From: Equus caballus
Lineage: Eukaryota; Chordata; Mammalia; Perissodactyla; Equidae
Assembly (NCBI RefSeq): GCF_041296265.1
Contig: NC_091710.1
Span: 50,783,622 to 50,847,621 of the forward strand
DNA length: 64,000 nt
Direction of reading: 5' to 3'
The notes under the pieces were generated by a model, which saw only the letters and a program-made list of their open reading frames with translations, was not told the origin of the DNA and made no database searches. Made by a program: the position numbers and the translations under genes. How positions within the stretch are numbered: position 1 is the stretch's first letter; every line of letters starts with the position of its first letter. Positions 1 to 15,887 of this stretch are shown piece after piece.

Positions 1-1420
1 TAATGTCAGCCAGTGGCGGTCAGATGCTTCTGCAGCTACTCAGAGGACCACCCTGGAGAAAGTGCTGCTGAGTAACCAGATCTGTGTTCTGTGTCGCCTG
101 TTCCGACTACCTAGCAAATGATGTGAAGGCCACGGCAGCCGTGGACGTTCTGCCGCGTGAAGGGTGAAGCGGGATCCCAGTCTGAAGCGGGGGAGGTGCA
201 TCTGAGGACAGGGGAGGCAGCTCCATCAGCAGGGAGGGGCGTTCAGGCAGGGACAGCTGCTCACCTACCCGTGATGGGGGAAGAAATCTACAGATCCCCA
301 GGAATCTCTAACATCACTCCTCTTCGTGCAGCTCCCTCCTCCCGTATCTGCACTGGCTCCCTATTGCCTGCAGGAGCATGTTCTTCCTGGGCATCACCAC
401 GACCTGACATGTAACCTCCGGGATCCTCCTGACCCAGGCCATGCACTGTCATTCACATACACTCAATGTCTCCTGCCTTTCAGCCGCTGCTACTGTCTTC
501 TCCCCACAATTCCACCCACCCAGAGCCTCTCTCACAGTCCAAGGAGAGCAGTGCACTCCTCCTTCCATCTTCAGCAGCCCAGACTTGGTCTCCAGTTAGG
601 GGACTGTTTTCAAGGAAGCTGCAAACAACCCAGGACTGGTCTTTGCAGGTGTTCTACTGATTTTCTTGAACTGTCTTAAAAGTGGAAGCAAAGTCCTGGG
701 AAGGGGAGCAGAGATGAGGGGGCTTCTAGATGAAGCCCCGCCAAGAGGTTGTCGGTGGACTGGCTCTCTCCCAGCTCTCTACCCCATCCTGTGGGGACAG
801 TTAACACAAGAAAGAGTTTTCTTAATGTTCCAGCAACGTGGCCCGGCTGTGGCTGCTTTGTGTGTCCCTTGTCCTGGGAGCTTCTCTGTGGCTTCTCCAT
901 GCAGGTGAGGAACAGGGCAGAGGCAGCCAGGATGAAAGGGACTCCCCTGCCTGCTGGATCTAATCAGACAGGCAAAATGACACTGTCATTACTAACCACG
1001 TACTGTGTGGAAAGGACAATCACAAAGTCTAGGACATTGTAGGTATTCAATAAATGAGAGCTATTATCTGACAACACACACTCACACACACACTGAATTG
1101 TACACACACACATACACACTGCTCTTTCTCTCTCTGAAGCACGAGTCAAGCCCAGGGCAGTGGCGCAGCATGGAGTGTGTTGCATGAGCCCACTGCTGTC
1201 AGGGAGCTGGGGAGCTGGTGAAACGCAGCAGGACTCAGAGCCGTGTCCCTGGGAGGCCACCATGTGAGTGAGCCCCCTGCCCAGGCGTCCTGCCCCCCGT
1301 GGGCTCTTTGGAGCTGGGCACTGGTAGGAAGGATGTGCGGAATCCTGTCTGCAGCCGGCAGGGAGGGGTGACTCGGGGCTTCAAGAATTCAAACTGATGA
1401 CAGAGGAGAATGACGGATAC
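1..1420. other. Intergenic, no gene recognised
   Basis: I see no recognisable exon, protein family or structured RNA here. Open frames are short and overlap on both strands without family resemblance. The only clear feature is a (CA)n microsatellite near 1,075-1,120, listed separately. Confidence 0.5.
1075..1121. repeat. (CA)n microsatellite, interrupted
   Basis: An interrupted run of CA dinucleotides with occasional T substitutions. It is a simple-sequence repeat with no sign of function. Confidence 0.8.
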
Positions 1421-1424
1421 ACAC

Positions 1425-1710
1425 GACATCCTTATGCTGAGTCAGAGTACACACTGTATGATTCAATGTGAAGTTCTAGAACAGGCAAAATGTACCCATG
1501 AGGCAGAAAAATCAGAACAGTGGTTGTCTTTCCTGATTCGATGTGGGGACTGACTGGGAAGGGGCGAGAGGGGGTTTTGTGGACATAAGGCTCATGGTCT
1601 ACAACTCGAAGGGGCTTGGGTTCCACAGGTACATGCACTTGTGAAAACTCATCACTTAAGAGATGTGCATTTGATAGGGTACAATTTTTAGGTAAAATAA
1701 ACTATAATAA
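1425..1710 (+). mobile_element. L1 LINE 3'-UTR fragment (old, L1M type)
   Basis: The text around 'tgtatgattcaatgtgaagttct', 'gattgactgggaaggggc'-like wording and 'aaaactcatc...ttaag' is the familiar 3'-UTR pattern of ancient mammalian L1M elements, in sense orientation. The fragment is diverged and has no open frame. Subfamily is not assigned. Confidence 0.55.
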
Positions 1711-1869
1711 TATTGAACTCTAGCACTACACATTTTGAAATATTTAGGGCACATGTTACTGATGTCTGTAACATTCCTTGAAATGGATTAAAATTAAGAC
1801 AGGTTGACGGAAGGACTATGAACACATGGACAGATACACATAAAGCAAGTACATTCAAATGTTAATGGT

Positions 1870-3900
1870 AGAATCAACACTGTGGGAATATGGGGTTAAA
1901 TAAAAAATTATTTCATATTTCCATTGTGTTTTGAAATTTCCATAATTAAATGTTGGAGAGAAAAACTTCACGAGGCCTTTCCACATTTGCCTTTTTTGGA
2001 AGACGCCAAGCAAAGGGACATGAATGTTCAGGGTAACTGGATCTGCTCGGAGGAGAAGCCTGTGAGGAGCAGGAGCCACACAGTGAGGAACGGTTGTCCA
2101 GGATCCCTGATTCCTCTAGGAATGCCAGAAACCTCTTGCCTTCAGAGTTCCCTCCCCACAGCTGCCTGGATCGGGGAGGCCTTACTCAGCTCAGAGGTCA
2201 GCCAGGGGCCCAGGAATGCGGACACGACCCTACGAAGGACACACTGCTGTCTGGGTGTGCCTGGTCAGGCAGATTATTCCACCACAGGGGGACAGCCGTT
2301 GTGCTGGTGACACCTCATGAATAATCTGTTTCTGTGGACTCACATGCTTATTCTTCTGCTGTTGTGGAGAAGAAAACGCACCAAACATGGCTGTCAGGGG
2401 TGAGGACGCCTTTCTCTCATCCTCTCGCAGATCCAGAACTTCTGATGACGAGGCGCCCTAGGGCGCTGAGCTTTGCTCCAAAGATTGATCTACATTTTCC
2501 TCTCTGACTTGTGCTGCGTGCAGTGCGCCCTTGCTCTGATGCAGCTCTCTCAGTTGTCCATCCAGCCTCTGCCCATGTGAGCGCTGTTCCATCTGGGAAG
2601 GGAAAGCTCTGCTCTTTCTCAACACTGTAAAAATTCCTAGAAAGATGTGATAACTGCCCATTCCGGGGTTTTCTCTTTCTGCTCTGCTGTTCTGCCAGGA
2701 TTCTCGGCACAGTGCTCTCCTTCGCATCTACGCTTCCATTCCCCTTGTCAGCCAGAGTTCCCTAGGCTTTCTGGGATTTCCATAACAGTTTTTAGGGTCC
2801 CTGAGCTCACGATATTGCTCGTCCTTGTGAAGTGTTTCCTGTTTTCACTTCACCCTGACCACGTGGATTTTGGCATTTCCTTCCCAAACCCCAAGGGCTC
2901 ATCTTGTTGATCTCTCCTTCTTGACCTGCCCCCAGGGTGAGGAAGGAGGATGCTGGCGGGAAGGTGAGGACTTGAGTCTGTGCTGAGACCCAGAGGAGGG
3001 GCGGGGCGGGCGGCCTCTTCAGCAGGTGGACTCTGAGGGGGTCGGGAAAGAAGAGGTAGGAGAAGAGCGAGAGCGGAGAGCTTCCCTCCCCACAGACTCC
3101 ATCCAGCGGCGGGTCCTGACGACCTGGCGTCTATCCTGCCCGCCCTGCCACCCAGCCAATCCAGGCTGATGCTCAGGGTGCGTCTCAACGATGCATCTGT
3201 GACGTCATGCGGCTCCCCACCGTCTTGACATCCTTGGGAATTCCTCCTCAGCCCCGCCTGCCTCCCTCCTCCATCCCACTATCCGCCCTGTGCAGTCAGG
3301 AGGTGTCCCCAGTTCACTGGTGAATTCATTGGATCTGTCACGTCGCTAGCTGGAATGGGACAGGCCCTGAACACAGGGATCCCAGGCAAGGGCGCTGAGA
3401 CAGCAGGGTCGCAATCCCAGCAGGGACTGCTTGACTCTGGGCTGGTCCTGCCCTCCCCTCTCCCGTGGAGCCTCACCCCGCCCCTCCGAAGACCCGCCCC
3501 CTGTGGTGTCCATGGCGACGGGAAAGAAGCTGGTTCTGAATTCCCTAGTCCCTTCATTAGTTCATCAATCCCTTTATTTTCCATAAGTGTAGCAAACATT
3601 TCTCAGTTTGTCCTTCGTCAGCGTACATTACAGTATGGACTTTTGACCTTTATTTTGGCAGCAGATATTTTATTTAGTCAAATTTGGCGCCATGTTTATT
3701 AACAGAAAAAATGGGTCATGATCCCATTACAGATTCTTGTATTTTCTGGAGAAGCTTCAGCTGGATCTTTTGTATCAAAGAATGAGAGAAATTGATGAGA
3801 ATAATTTCTTGAATCATTCCCTTTAAACTTATTGCCCACCATTGTGGAGTTGATTTTTCAACAATGCTGTTTATTGTTTAAGTATTTACAAGTAATAATC
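1870..3900 (+). repeat. Left arm of a diverged inverted duplication
   Basis: Read on the plus strand, this segment aligns collinearly with the minus strand of about 8,600-10,490. Matching landmarks include 'atccagaac.tctgatga', 'aaaaattcctagaaagatgtg', 'ccccttgtcagcc.gagttccc', 'ataacagtttttagggtc', 'gatgtccccagttc.'-like wording, paired GC boxes and 'gacctttattttgg.agcagata'. Roughly a quarter to a third of bases differ by eye. The middle (2,990-3,520) is GC-rich with CpG and GGGCGGG/CCCGCCC boxes, like a decayed promoter CpG island. The open frame at 2,647-2,910 exists only because both arms share sequence; it is not a gene on this evidence. Confidence 0.75.
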
Positions 3901-4389
3901 TATTGAAAAATTTAATTTCTTACAAAATTTTGCATTCAGACTTCCCAGATCACTTTACTAACAAATTTATATGGTACATTTTTTCCTCTGAATAGTTATT
4001 TTCTCAAAATTATGAATTATTTGTATGTTAAAAGGCTCTCCTAGACTATTTTTTTCCTCCTAGACTTTGTTTTCTGATATGAAATCCAACTGAAGCTTTC
4101 TCCACTTTGCTTTTAGGATTGCTGTCACTCAGCGTAGAACATCACTGTTACCTATGTATGAAGTGAGTGATCTCTGAAGACTTTCCTTTTTTCTTGACAG
4201 AGAATGTTTAGTACTGTCTGAATCCTCACATGGGCCACAAGTGTTGCTCTATGAATAAAGAGTTTCTCATGATTTCTCATTCAATTGCTTGTCCAGTATG
4301 AATTATTTGGTATTCTTCAAGAGGCTTCATCCTCCCACATTCTGTTTTAGTGTTTATTCTTTCACTGAGTTTTCCTGTGCTCACTATGC

Positions 4390-4390
<1 letters not shown>
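3900..4390. other. AT-rich spacer, nothing recognised
   Basis: AT-rich sequence between the left duplication arm and the decayed zinc-finger exon. It could be part of the 3'-UTR of the ZNF relic, which is transcribed leftward, but no polyadenylation signal can be assigned with confidence. Confidence 0.4.
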
Positions 4391-7450
<3,060 letters not shown>

Positions 7451-8099
7451 GATAATAGAAAAAAGTAAAAAAATATAAAATGCAAAATTTATTTACAATA
7501 AATACAAAGTAGTAAATACAAAATACAAATATTAAAATGCATGATTGAGGACAAGAATAATAATGAGACTTTTAGTTATCTTTCTAAGAAGTTTCTAAAA
7601 GTGCAAGTATATTCTATCAAGATATTAAATTTAGAATAGGAAAAAAAATTAATGGCTCCTTATGACTTCTGTGGCCTAAACTTCTCTCATGCTCCCCTCA
7701 GCTCATCACAGCCCTCACCCAGGACCTGTAACACTGGATTAATTGAACTCACCTGATGAAATCACTGCCTCCCTGCTGGACAGTAATTTCTGCTCATCAC
7801 TCATCTCTCTCATCTGCATTCATCACAATCCTTACACCATCAGTGCCAATAATGTGATTTACGAGTAACTTATTTCCCAATGAGGCTGTGGACCGAATTA
7901 GTGAAAGAAAACTTCTCTCATCACTTCTGCAAATATACAACCTTAATGGAGGCTAAATGAGTGCCACATTAGGAAGGATATTAGTTATTGAGGAGTTCCT
8001 GATCCATTACAAACATCCTAGCATCCTGGGGAAATTTCACTAGAGCTCAGATGCCTGAATACACCTGATTGCACTTATAACATCCACACTAATAGGAAA

Positions 8100-8275
8100 C
8101 ACTTGCCTATCTAATGGCACTAGGATGTCACTTCAGTAGAAAGAAGCATTTCTTACTCACCAGTGGCTGAATTGTCAATAACTCAGTTGGCAGCTGTCTT
8201 TCTCTGGGTTTTTACTCACAGACAGTCCAAGCATTAAGCAGGCAAAGCTGAGGAAGGAGAAAGAAGCCATGAGAC
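8100..8275 (-). other. Possible 5' exon(s) of the ZNF705-like transcript
   Basis: On the minus strand, an ATG at 8,268-8,270 opens a short hydrophobic reading MASFSFLSFACLMLGLS that runs straight into a consensus donor gtgagt at about 8,221. A second consensus donor gtgagtaag follows at about 8,160. The position, upstream of the KRAB-A remnant and just downstream of the right duplication arm, suits 5' untranslated or first exons of the ZNF relic. The signal-peptide look may be chance. No protein family is recognised. Confidence 0.25.
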
Positions 8276-8599
8276 TCCAGTCCTGTGCACTGGACTGGAC
8301 TGTCATGACTCACTTGTCACATCCAGACCAACCTGTCATGAAGCCCCAAACCTTCACCTGGGTATGGCCCCTGGCCTAACAAACAAACATGCAGTGCCTT
8401 CTATGAGAAATATGCAGAGGACTCTCCCTCACTCCCAGGGTCAATAGTAAGACAACTATGACTATAGTTGATAACAAGAAACATAGAAATACAGCTATCT
8501 TATGGATAAGAACATCAAAAACATTGAGTTTTAGACATTAATTAGCCTATAGCATCAGTTTTAATCAATCTGTGGAGACAATGTTCACCTGTAGCAGCT

Positions 8600-10490
8600 A
8601 AGACTTGAGTCTAACACTGATATGTCACACCTTGCCTTGCCTCCTTCGTTCTCAGAACGTCTTTCTCTCTGATGAACGTCAATTCATCAAATCATGGGCA
8701 ACAGGCTTTCGATGGGAGTATTCAAGGAAGTGTTTCCCTCAACAATCATTGGGTTTTTTTGATATAATGGACTCAACAGAAAATTCCGTGGGAAATGCAA
8801 TAATCTGTGATGGGATTATGACCTATTTTTTTCTGTTAATAAAGGTCACTCTAATTTTGACTGAAAAAAAACTGTCTGCTACCAAAATAAAGGTCAAAAC
8901 AAAGAATAAAAAAACTACCAAATGTAAACCTCACTGTAATGAAGGCTGACAAAGGACAAAACGTGTGCTACAATTACAGACATTAAAGGAATTAATGAAT
9001 GAACTAAGGGAAAAAGAACTGGCTTGTTTATGTGGCCCTGGAAACCACAGTCTGTACGCAGGGGGCGGGGCTTCACAGGGGCGGGTCTAAGGCACACGTG
9101 GGTGACAGGGGCCTGAGCACTGCCATGTTCAGCAGTCCCCTGCTGGGCTGCTGCAGCCCTTGCTGCCTTCTGAACCCTGCGGTGAACCTGGGTTCTTTCC
9201 TCCTCGTTCAGCTGGCTTTGTGACCATGGAAAGGCCATTTGAGCCTAAATAAATTCACCAACGAACTGGGGACATCTCCAGACTGGACAGGCCAGATAGT
9301 AGGGAGGAGGAGGTGGGACTCTGTGTAGGCCTGTTCTCCTCAGCTGCCTGCAGGCAGGGGCCACCAGAGGAGAAATTCTCAAGAGAATCATGTGGGTGGG
9401 GACACACATGAGGTCACAGATGCCTCACTGTGATGCATCCAGAGCCCCATCTGGGATTGTCCAGTTAGCAGCACTGGGCAGAATAGACACCCAGGCTCCT
9501 GGGCCTGACACTGGATGGAGTCTCGGGGAAGTGGAAGCAGGAAGCACGTCACAAAAATGAGCAATGTTGTGATCCCAGTGACCCTAAAAACTGTTATGGG
9601 AATCCCAGAAAGCCTTGGGAACTCAGGCTGACAAGGGGAATGGAAATGTGGATGTGAAAGAGCGCTGTGCTTAGAATCTGTGGGCAGAACAGCAGAGTAG
9701 AAAGAGCAAACCACGGATTGGGCAAGTACCACATCTTTCTAGGAATTTTTAGTGTTGAAAAAGGTGCAGAGCTTTTCCAATCCCAAATGGAACAGAGTTT
9801 GTTTGGGCACAGGATGGATGAACAAGTGAGAAAGCTGTCACAGAACAAGTCCTTAGTGCAGGTGGCACAGGTCTGAAAGCACAGATCAATCTTTGGAACA
9901 AACTCAGAGTCCTAATGAGCAACATCATCAGAGGTTCTGGATCTGCAAGAGGATGAGAGAAAGCCATGTTCACCACTGACAACCATATGAGGTACATTTT
10001 CCTCACTAAAGCATGAAGAAGCATGAGTTCAACACTAACCCTTGATTCATGGATTACAACCAGCACAAAACCCATCTCCTCCTGTGGTGTTAATACTTAC
10101 TCTGACTTGGCACACTCTGGAGTAGCCTGTCCTTCATAGGGTCATGTACAAGCTCCTGCACTCCGTGTCTGCTCTCTGATCTGTGCAAGGAATAACTTCC
10201 TTGTCCAGTTAGCTGGTAGGACAGGAACACTGAGAACAGGAGTTTTTCTGGGATTTCCTAAAGGAGTTGGGAATTGGGAATGATTATTGTATGGTTCATT
10301 CTCTTAACAAGCATCTTCACTTCTGAAAAATCCAGCTGCCCTGAACCTTTATATCCTTTGAGCGGGGACCTCCAAAACCATCAAAGTGGGAAGAACTTCA
10401 AAGAATTTTTTTCCAATATTTAATTACAAAAACTTTCAAACACAACACAAATAGAAATGAATCTTATATTTAACACTTAAATCCCAACAA
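8600..10490 (-). repeat. Right arm of a diverged inverted duplication
   Basis: This is the reverse-oriented partner of 1,870-3,900. The minus-strand reading carries the same landmarks in the same order, including the GC boxes (plus strand 9,058-9,090, 'gggggcggggc' and 'ggggcggg') and the GC-rich segment at 9,290-9,370. It lies upstream of the ZNF705-like exons in their direction of transcription, so it may have been their promoter region. The open frame at 9,388-9,732 (minus) resembles the one at 2,647-2,910 only because the arms are homologous. Confidence 0.75.
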
Positions 10491-11110
10491 CATTGATTGT
10501 GCTATTAACATTTGGATGTACTTTATATGTATTTATTCATCTCCATATTACTTTGATCAATCTATTAATTTTCCTCCATTTCGAAGAAAGCTGTAGATTC
10601 ATAAACTTTTCCCTAAATAATTCAGTATAACATCGAGTTCAGTATTATTATGGCATATTCATTTTACATTAAATTTACACATACTTTAAGTGAGGAGTTT
10701 AACAGACACATGTACCTATGTAACCCAAACTCCTATCAAGATATGGAACATTATCCTCCCCTCCACAAAGTTCCCTTCTGCCCCTTTCCAGTCTGTCTCC
10801 ACTCCTGTACCAAGAAAGACAACCATTATGCTGATTTTTTCTTCACTGTGGATAAATTTTGTCTGTCCTAGAACTTCATAATAGTTAAATCATACAATAT
10901 GCTCTCTGTTGGGTAAGTTTTCATTCAATGAGCATAAAGAGTTCCTGTCCATCAGCCATTCATTCTTTTTTATTACTAAATAGTACAGAATTGAGTGTAT
11001 TACTACAGATTGTTTATTGTATGGATGTATACCTGGGCTGTATTAATTTTAGGTGATTATGAATAAAACTGCTATGAACATACCTGTGCATAACATTTTG
11101 TGGGCTTCTC
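10440..11110 (-). mobile_element. L1 LINE 3' end (old, L1M type), antisense
   Basis: The plus strand reads like the complement of L1M 3' sequence: short AC-rich text, 'gttcccttctgcccctttccagtc', then 'ttattgtatggatgtatacc' and 'gattatgaataaaactgctatgaaca'. It is heavily diverged with no coding capacity. Its left end overlaps the last recognisable part of the inverted-duplication arm. Confidence 0.6.
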
Positions 11111-11436
11111 ATAGCATTTGGAGATACTTCCTATCACTTACTGGGAGCCTAGGGACCAGAGGAGACACTTGCCCATGGACACACTTAAGACCTGGAAGAT
11201 CCAGGAACATCTCTGACATTAGGGATCTGGGAACTGCTGTGGTCCTACCTCTGGCCGTGACCTAGAAGGAGCAAGATTTGTAGGACTTTGTTACCCCATC
11301 TCCTCTGGATCACTAAACCAACATTAGCATTTACTCCCAGGACAATATGAGGTGGTTAAAGTGGAATGGTTTTCCCAGTTCACCTTTAGCCTGGTATTTG
11401 GATATGAGCCCACCAAAGAGAAGAAACAGATCAATT

Positions 11437-11524
11437 TTTTTTTTCTTTTTTGGTGAGGAAGATTGGCCTTGAGCCACTGAAGCAGAACACGTGAACTTAA
11501 CTACTGTGCCACGGGGCCAGCCCT
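11437..11524 (-). mobile_element. ERE-type SINE fragment (perissodactyl tRNA-derived), antisense
   Basis: The plus strand has poly-T, then 'gaggaagattggcc' and the terminal 'aacttaactactgtgccacggggccagccc', the complement of the ERE tRNA-like head. The middle is deleted. Confidence 0.8.
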
Positions 11525-11529
11525 TCAGA

Positions 11530-12030
11530 TTTCTGATTCATTGTTCAGTCAGGGTTCTTCAGAGAAACAGAGCCAATAGGGATGTGTGGGTCTGTGTGTG
11601 TAGGGGAGTGGTTCACATGACTGTGAAGGCTGAGAAGTTCCCAGATCTGCAGTCCACAAACTGGAAACCCAAAAGAGCTGATGTATAGACCCAGTTCAGG
11701 TCTGAAGCCCTGAGAAGCAGGAGGACCAATGGTGTAGTTCCTGTCTCGGAGCCGGCAGGCTGGAGACCCAGGAAGAGCAGATGTCTCAGTTGAAAAGCAG
11801 TCAAGCAGGAGGAGTTCTCTGTTGCTTGGAGTTGGGTCAGCCTTGGTGTTCTATCAAGGCCTTGAAATGACTGGACCATCCCCAATCCCCCGCCACATTA
11901 GAGAGAGCAAACTGCTTTGTTAGAGACCATTCATTTAAATGTTAGTGTCATCACAAACACCCAGAATAATGCTTGACCAAATATCTGGGTGCAAGGTGGC
12001 CCATTCGCGCTTATACCTAGAATTAACTGT
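11530..12030. repeat. Old interspersed repeat, family not assigned
   Basis: The wording 'agggttcttcagagaaacagagccaatagg' and 'accaaatatctggg' matches a repeat I know to be common in mammalian genomes ('...ccagagaaacagaaccaatagg...'). I cannot name the family safely. No gene evidence. Confidence 0.45.
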
Positions 12031-14870
12031 TACACTCTCTGATGATACTTGAAGCTTAATTACGGCACTAATGTCTGACCATGTTAAATCTCTGAATGCC
12101 TTGGCAGGAGTTTTATGTAGAGAGTTTCTGGGGAAGGAGGTGATCAATCTGGAAAATGAAGAGGTGACAGGCCTCTGAATATTCACAGCCCAGAAGTCCC
12201 CTGATGGGCTATACATTGTGGTCAGGGAGGGATGGACACAAGGAAATCCTGGCCCCAGCCACCTGGAGGAGGAAGTAGAGATCAGATCAATCAGGATTGT
12301 GAGGAAAGCCCTAAATGATCTTTCTAGGCACTTACCGTTCAGAACACAAACCCACCGTCATGCTCCTGGTTGCCGATTAAACAAGACTAGCCTGGGCAGG
12401 GGGTGGGGGGCAATGAGGTTCCTTCTGAACACTCACAGGCACACACATGGACCTGTAGGTTGGGGTCAAAGCACCCATCATGGGTATTAGGAACTACAGC
12501 AGGTGTTTGGGCAACTCTGCCTGATCTTGTGTCTGAGGATATAATTTCCTGACCACAGACATTAATCCAAGTCCTGGTAGGCTGAAACTGTGTTGAGGCC
12601 CAGCTTTTGGCAAACTGGTGCCCTGACTGAGCAAATAGGGACCTTATGTGAGTCAATTTGACCCAGAATGAGTTGAGGCTTGTTTCATTGTCCAGTCCTC
12701 CTGAGGAGGGGTGGGGTTGTATCCCATCCAGGTGAAAGTGGTGTGTTTGGTGATTTGTGTACCAATAGAAGAGGGAGGAAGACACATTGTTTCCGCACCA
12801 GGACTTAATAAACCAATGTCTGCCTCTTCCCATCCACTGGAACAGTTTTGGGGAACCCTAAGACATGATGACAGAAATCTGACCATTCTGTGATGAGAAT
12901 CATAGAGAGGCAATGTGCCAGTGTTACCCAGGTGACAGGACCAGTAGAGCCCAGACTGGGAAGACATCCCTTCCATTGCACCAGCAAGTAAGTGTAGCAA
13001 TCCCAGGCTTATGAAACCAACACAGGTACCATCCGAATAACATCCAGTGTCCCCAGTTGAGAAAAGGCCTGGGCGTCCTGGGACGGTATCAACATTTGAA
13101 AGGAAGCCAGGCTCACAGGCAAGCAGCAAAGATGCTCTTGTGTTTGGAGCTGGATGGGTGTGTAGCCCTGACAAAAATTACCCTCATCAGACACTGAGTG
13201 GAACTTTACTATCTTCCCTTGTACCATAACCTGTCCTGTTCTGTTCTGTTTTGTTTTCCTTAAATCGTGACCCAGACATTTTTCCCCTCTCTGTCTTTTA
13301 AGATTTTACCTAAAAACCAGGGATTTCAAGAAGTATGATCAGAAGTGGTGATGTTGACAATCTGGCTGGTACCGAAGACCCTTTTTATAGACAAATCACA
13401 GCAAACTGTACCCAACTGACATTGATCCAGGTCTGCATGGGAGGACAGTCAGAAGTTTCCTAAAGGAGCATCTTGGGCAGGTCAAGTTTGTGCATTTAGC
13501 TAACTGCGAGGGGAGACCATTTGGGCCTCTTCGTTACCCACTCCTGGTGCAGCTGGAGGTGATATTTACATAACATGCAATGAGAATAGTGACAGTGGAG
13601 TTCTGAAAAATGGTTCTGGGCATGAGAAACCAGGATTTGATGATCTGACCAGCTTTCCTGTTTCTCAACAGCTGCCCCCAAGACTGATGTAATCACTGGC
13701 GGCAGAACGTGAGAAGGGTCCTAGTGAGAGCAAGCTCTATGTTCCCATGCTTTGCAGTTTGAATCATTCCTCAGCGCTCTGGTCTCAGCCTATTCTGGTA
13801 CTTATGACGAGGCGGCAATTTACATAAAGTGTTGTCGAGAAAGGAACTCTGTTTCTCTGTGATGACCGGTTTCTGAGTATCTTCTGTGATCCTCCCTTTC
13901 AAAAGTCAATTATCTGATAATTTTTTTATATATTCTTGATTATTGGGCCACATTTTCATTCCCGTTTGGTAATTCAGATGGAGGAATCAAAATTTAACAT
14001 AGCTAAAAGAGTCAATATTATATATTTACATTTATACCATGAAGTTTTAATGATTTCTAGATCTTCGAATTCATGGAGGCAAAATGAAGAGAAGACTGAT
14101 GACTGATGGAGATTTGGAATTTTTTATGTGTATAATGTATATAATATGTTTATAATGTATATAACAAGGAATTTATTTATAGGAGTGTTTGTTTATTCAC
14201 ATGGATAACTTTCAACACATCATCTTCAGTGAAGCACAGATCCTGGTCGTGGAGGAAAGAGGGCAGTTTACGGGAGAGCAGGTGCAGCAGGAAGGCAGGT
14301 CAGGGGAGAAGGAGGCTCGCTCAGGAGAGACAGCAGGGTGTCCACTTCCCCAACGCTGATCGTTACTGGGAGGCCCCTGAAATCCAGAAATATGTTGTTG
14401 CATTGTTTTTTATTTTTCTAAGCTCACTCTCAGATTCACAAGTTGATCAGAATGGTTTCATTCTTGAAATTACTCCTACTAAGTATGATATTTTTATTGA
14501 AAATTATTATTTCATTTTGTCCCAGTCATGGTAGGAAATTTTAGAAAAGATAGTTATGCATAAATTATACTTAACTCTTTTTCTAAACATTCATCTCTTA
14601 TTAATCTAGTCATGCAGTATTTTATTTTTCTCCTCTAGAGGTTACCTTATAAACACTGCCGTCGATGAAAGCACAACTTTACCAATCCCAGAGAAGGATT
14701 TCCACAAATAAACCAGAAGGATAAAAGTAAATCAAGTTAAGATGTTGACAAACAATAGCTTAATATAAAAAGCGTCATGTATAAATGCATAAATATTTGG
14801 GACATTTCTCTCTTGAATAAATTTAAGAGCAACGTTTCTAATTTGCCTTTAAAAAAATCTTTCCTGCACA
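12030..14870. other. Intergenic, no gene recognised
   Basis: Several overlapping open frames of 60-170 codons occur on both strands (for example 12,387-12,833 and 12,653-13,174 minus), but they overlap in different frames, contain no family motif and lack clear splice context. A short AT-rich tandem patch built on 'tataatgtat' lies at about 14,126-14,165. I see nothing else. Confidence 0.45.
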
Positions 14871-14871
14871 A

Positions 14872-14992
14872 CCAGTAGGACTTACCACTAGAATATACAA
14901 CTACATACTGGGGGGCCTTGGGGAGAAGAAGAAAAAGAAAAAGAAGATTGGCAACAGATGTTAGCTCAGGTGCCAATCGTTAAAAAGAAATC
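14872..14992 (+). mobile_element. ERE-type SINE 3' fragment
   Basis: 'aatatacaactacatactggggg', a GAA-rich patch and 'gattggcaacagatgttagctcaggtgccaatc' are the 3' half of an ERE1-type element; the tRNA-like head is missing. Confidence 0.75.
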
Positions 14993-15609
14993 TTTCCTGC
15001 TCATACCATGTTCCTCACTACTGTTCACTTCAAGCTCCCTTCAGACAGATTGTTCTAAGCTAGGGGATGTTTATTCCTATGTTTGCCCAAGTCCATTTCT
15101 GGGTAGCTTTCTTCCTCTGTTTGTTCTAACAGTTGGCTCATTTGTGTTCATGTTTTTTTCTTGTTTTCTCATTCTTGCTCCATCTTCTCCCTCAGTGTGT
15201 AGTTTACATGGAGGAAATATATGTCCCCAAGTTAATCACAAAAGTATATATTTGCATTCACAAATTTTAAGAGATATTGTTATTTCTCCATGCATGGTAT
15301 CAAATTGAGGAGATTTTCATCACCACAGGGCATTTTACATATTTTATGAATTTTCATACAGAAATTGATGCATGAACTTATTTCTAAACATCTATGTGGA
15401 TTACTTCACACGTTCTTAAGGGATGGCCTCTGTGATTCTTGAAGGACAAGACAGCTTTTCTCAGAGGTGCAGGTGAGAGGGAGGTCAGGTTCGTGGTCAT
15501 TAGAAAGGAGATCAACTTCAGGAGCAACACGTGCACATCTCCTGACTTGCTCTTACAGATGAAAAGAATATGATGAAAGTGAGACTGAAGGAATTAAAAA
15601 TCTTCCCTG

Positions 15610-15858
15610 GGGGGCTGACCCAGTGGCGCAGTGGAGGGGTTCGCACGTTCCGTTTTGGCGGCGGCCTGGGGTTCGCTGGTTCAGATCCCGGGTGCAAACA
15701 CGGCACTGCTTGGCAAACCATACTGTGGCAGGTATCACAGATATGAAGCAGAAGAAGATGGGCACGGATGTTGGCTCAGGGCCAATCTTCCTCAGCGAAA
15801 AGAGGAGGATTGGCAGCAGTTAGCTCAGGGCTAATCTTCCTAAAAAAAAAACAACAAA
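15610..15858 (+). mobile_element. ERE-type SINE, nearly full length
   Basis: Begins 'ggggctgacccagtggcgca', has the B-box-like 'ggttcagatccc', the body 'gaagatgggcacggatgttggctcagggccaatcttcctca' (split here across its parts) and a poly-A tail. It is a tRNA-derived perissodactyl SINE, not a working tRNA gene. Confidence 0.85.
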
Positions 15859-15887
15859 ACTTCCCTGGGCTACAAGAAGAGAAAAAA

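Noticed and set aside
2647-2910. Frames at 2,647-2,910 (+) and 9,388-9,732 (-) with similar proteins, as a small gene family
   Set aside because: The similarity comes from the inverted duplication itself; the frames differ in length and lack coding-type conservation.
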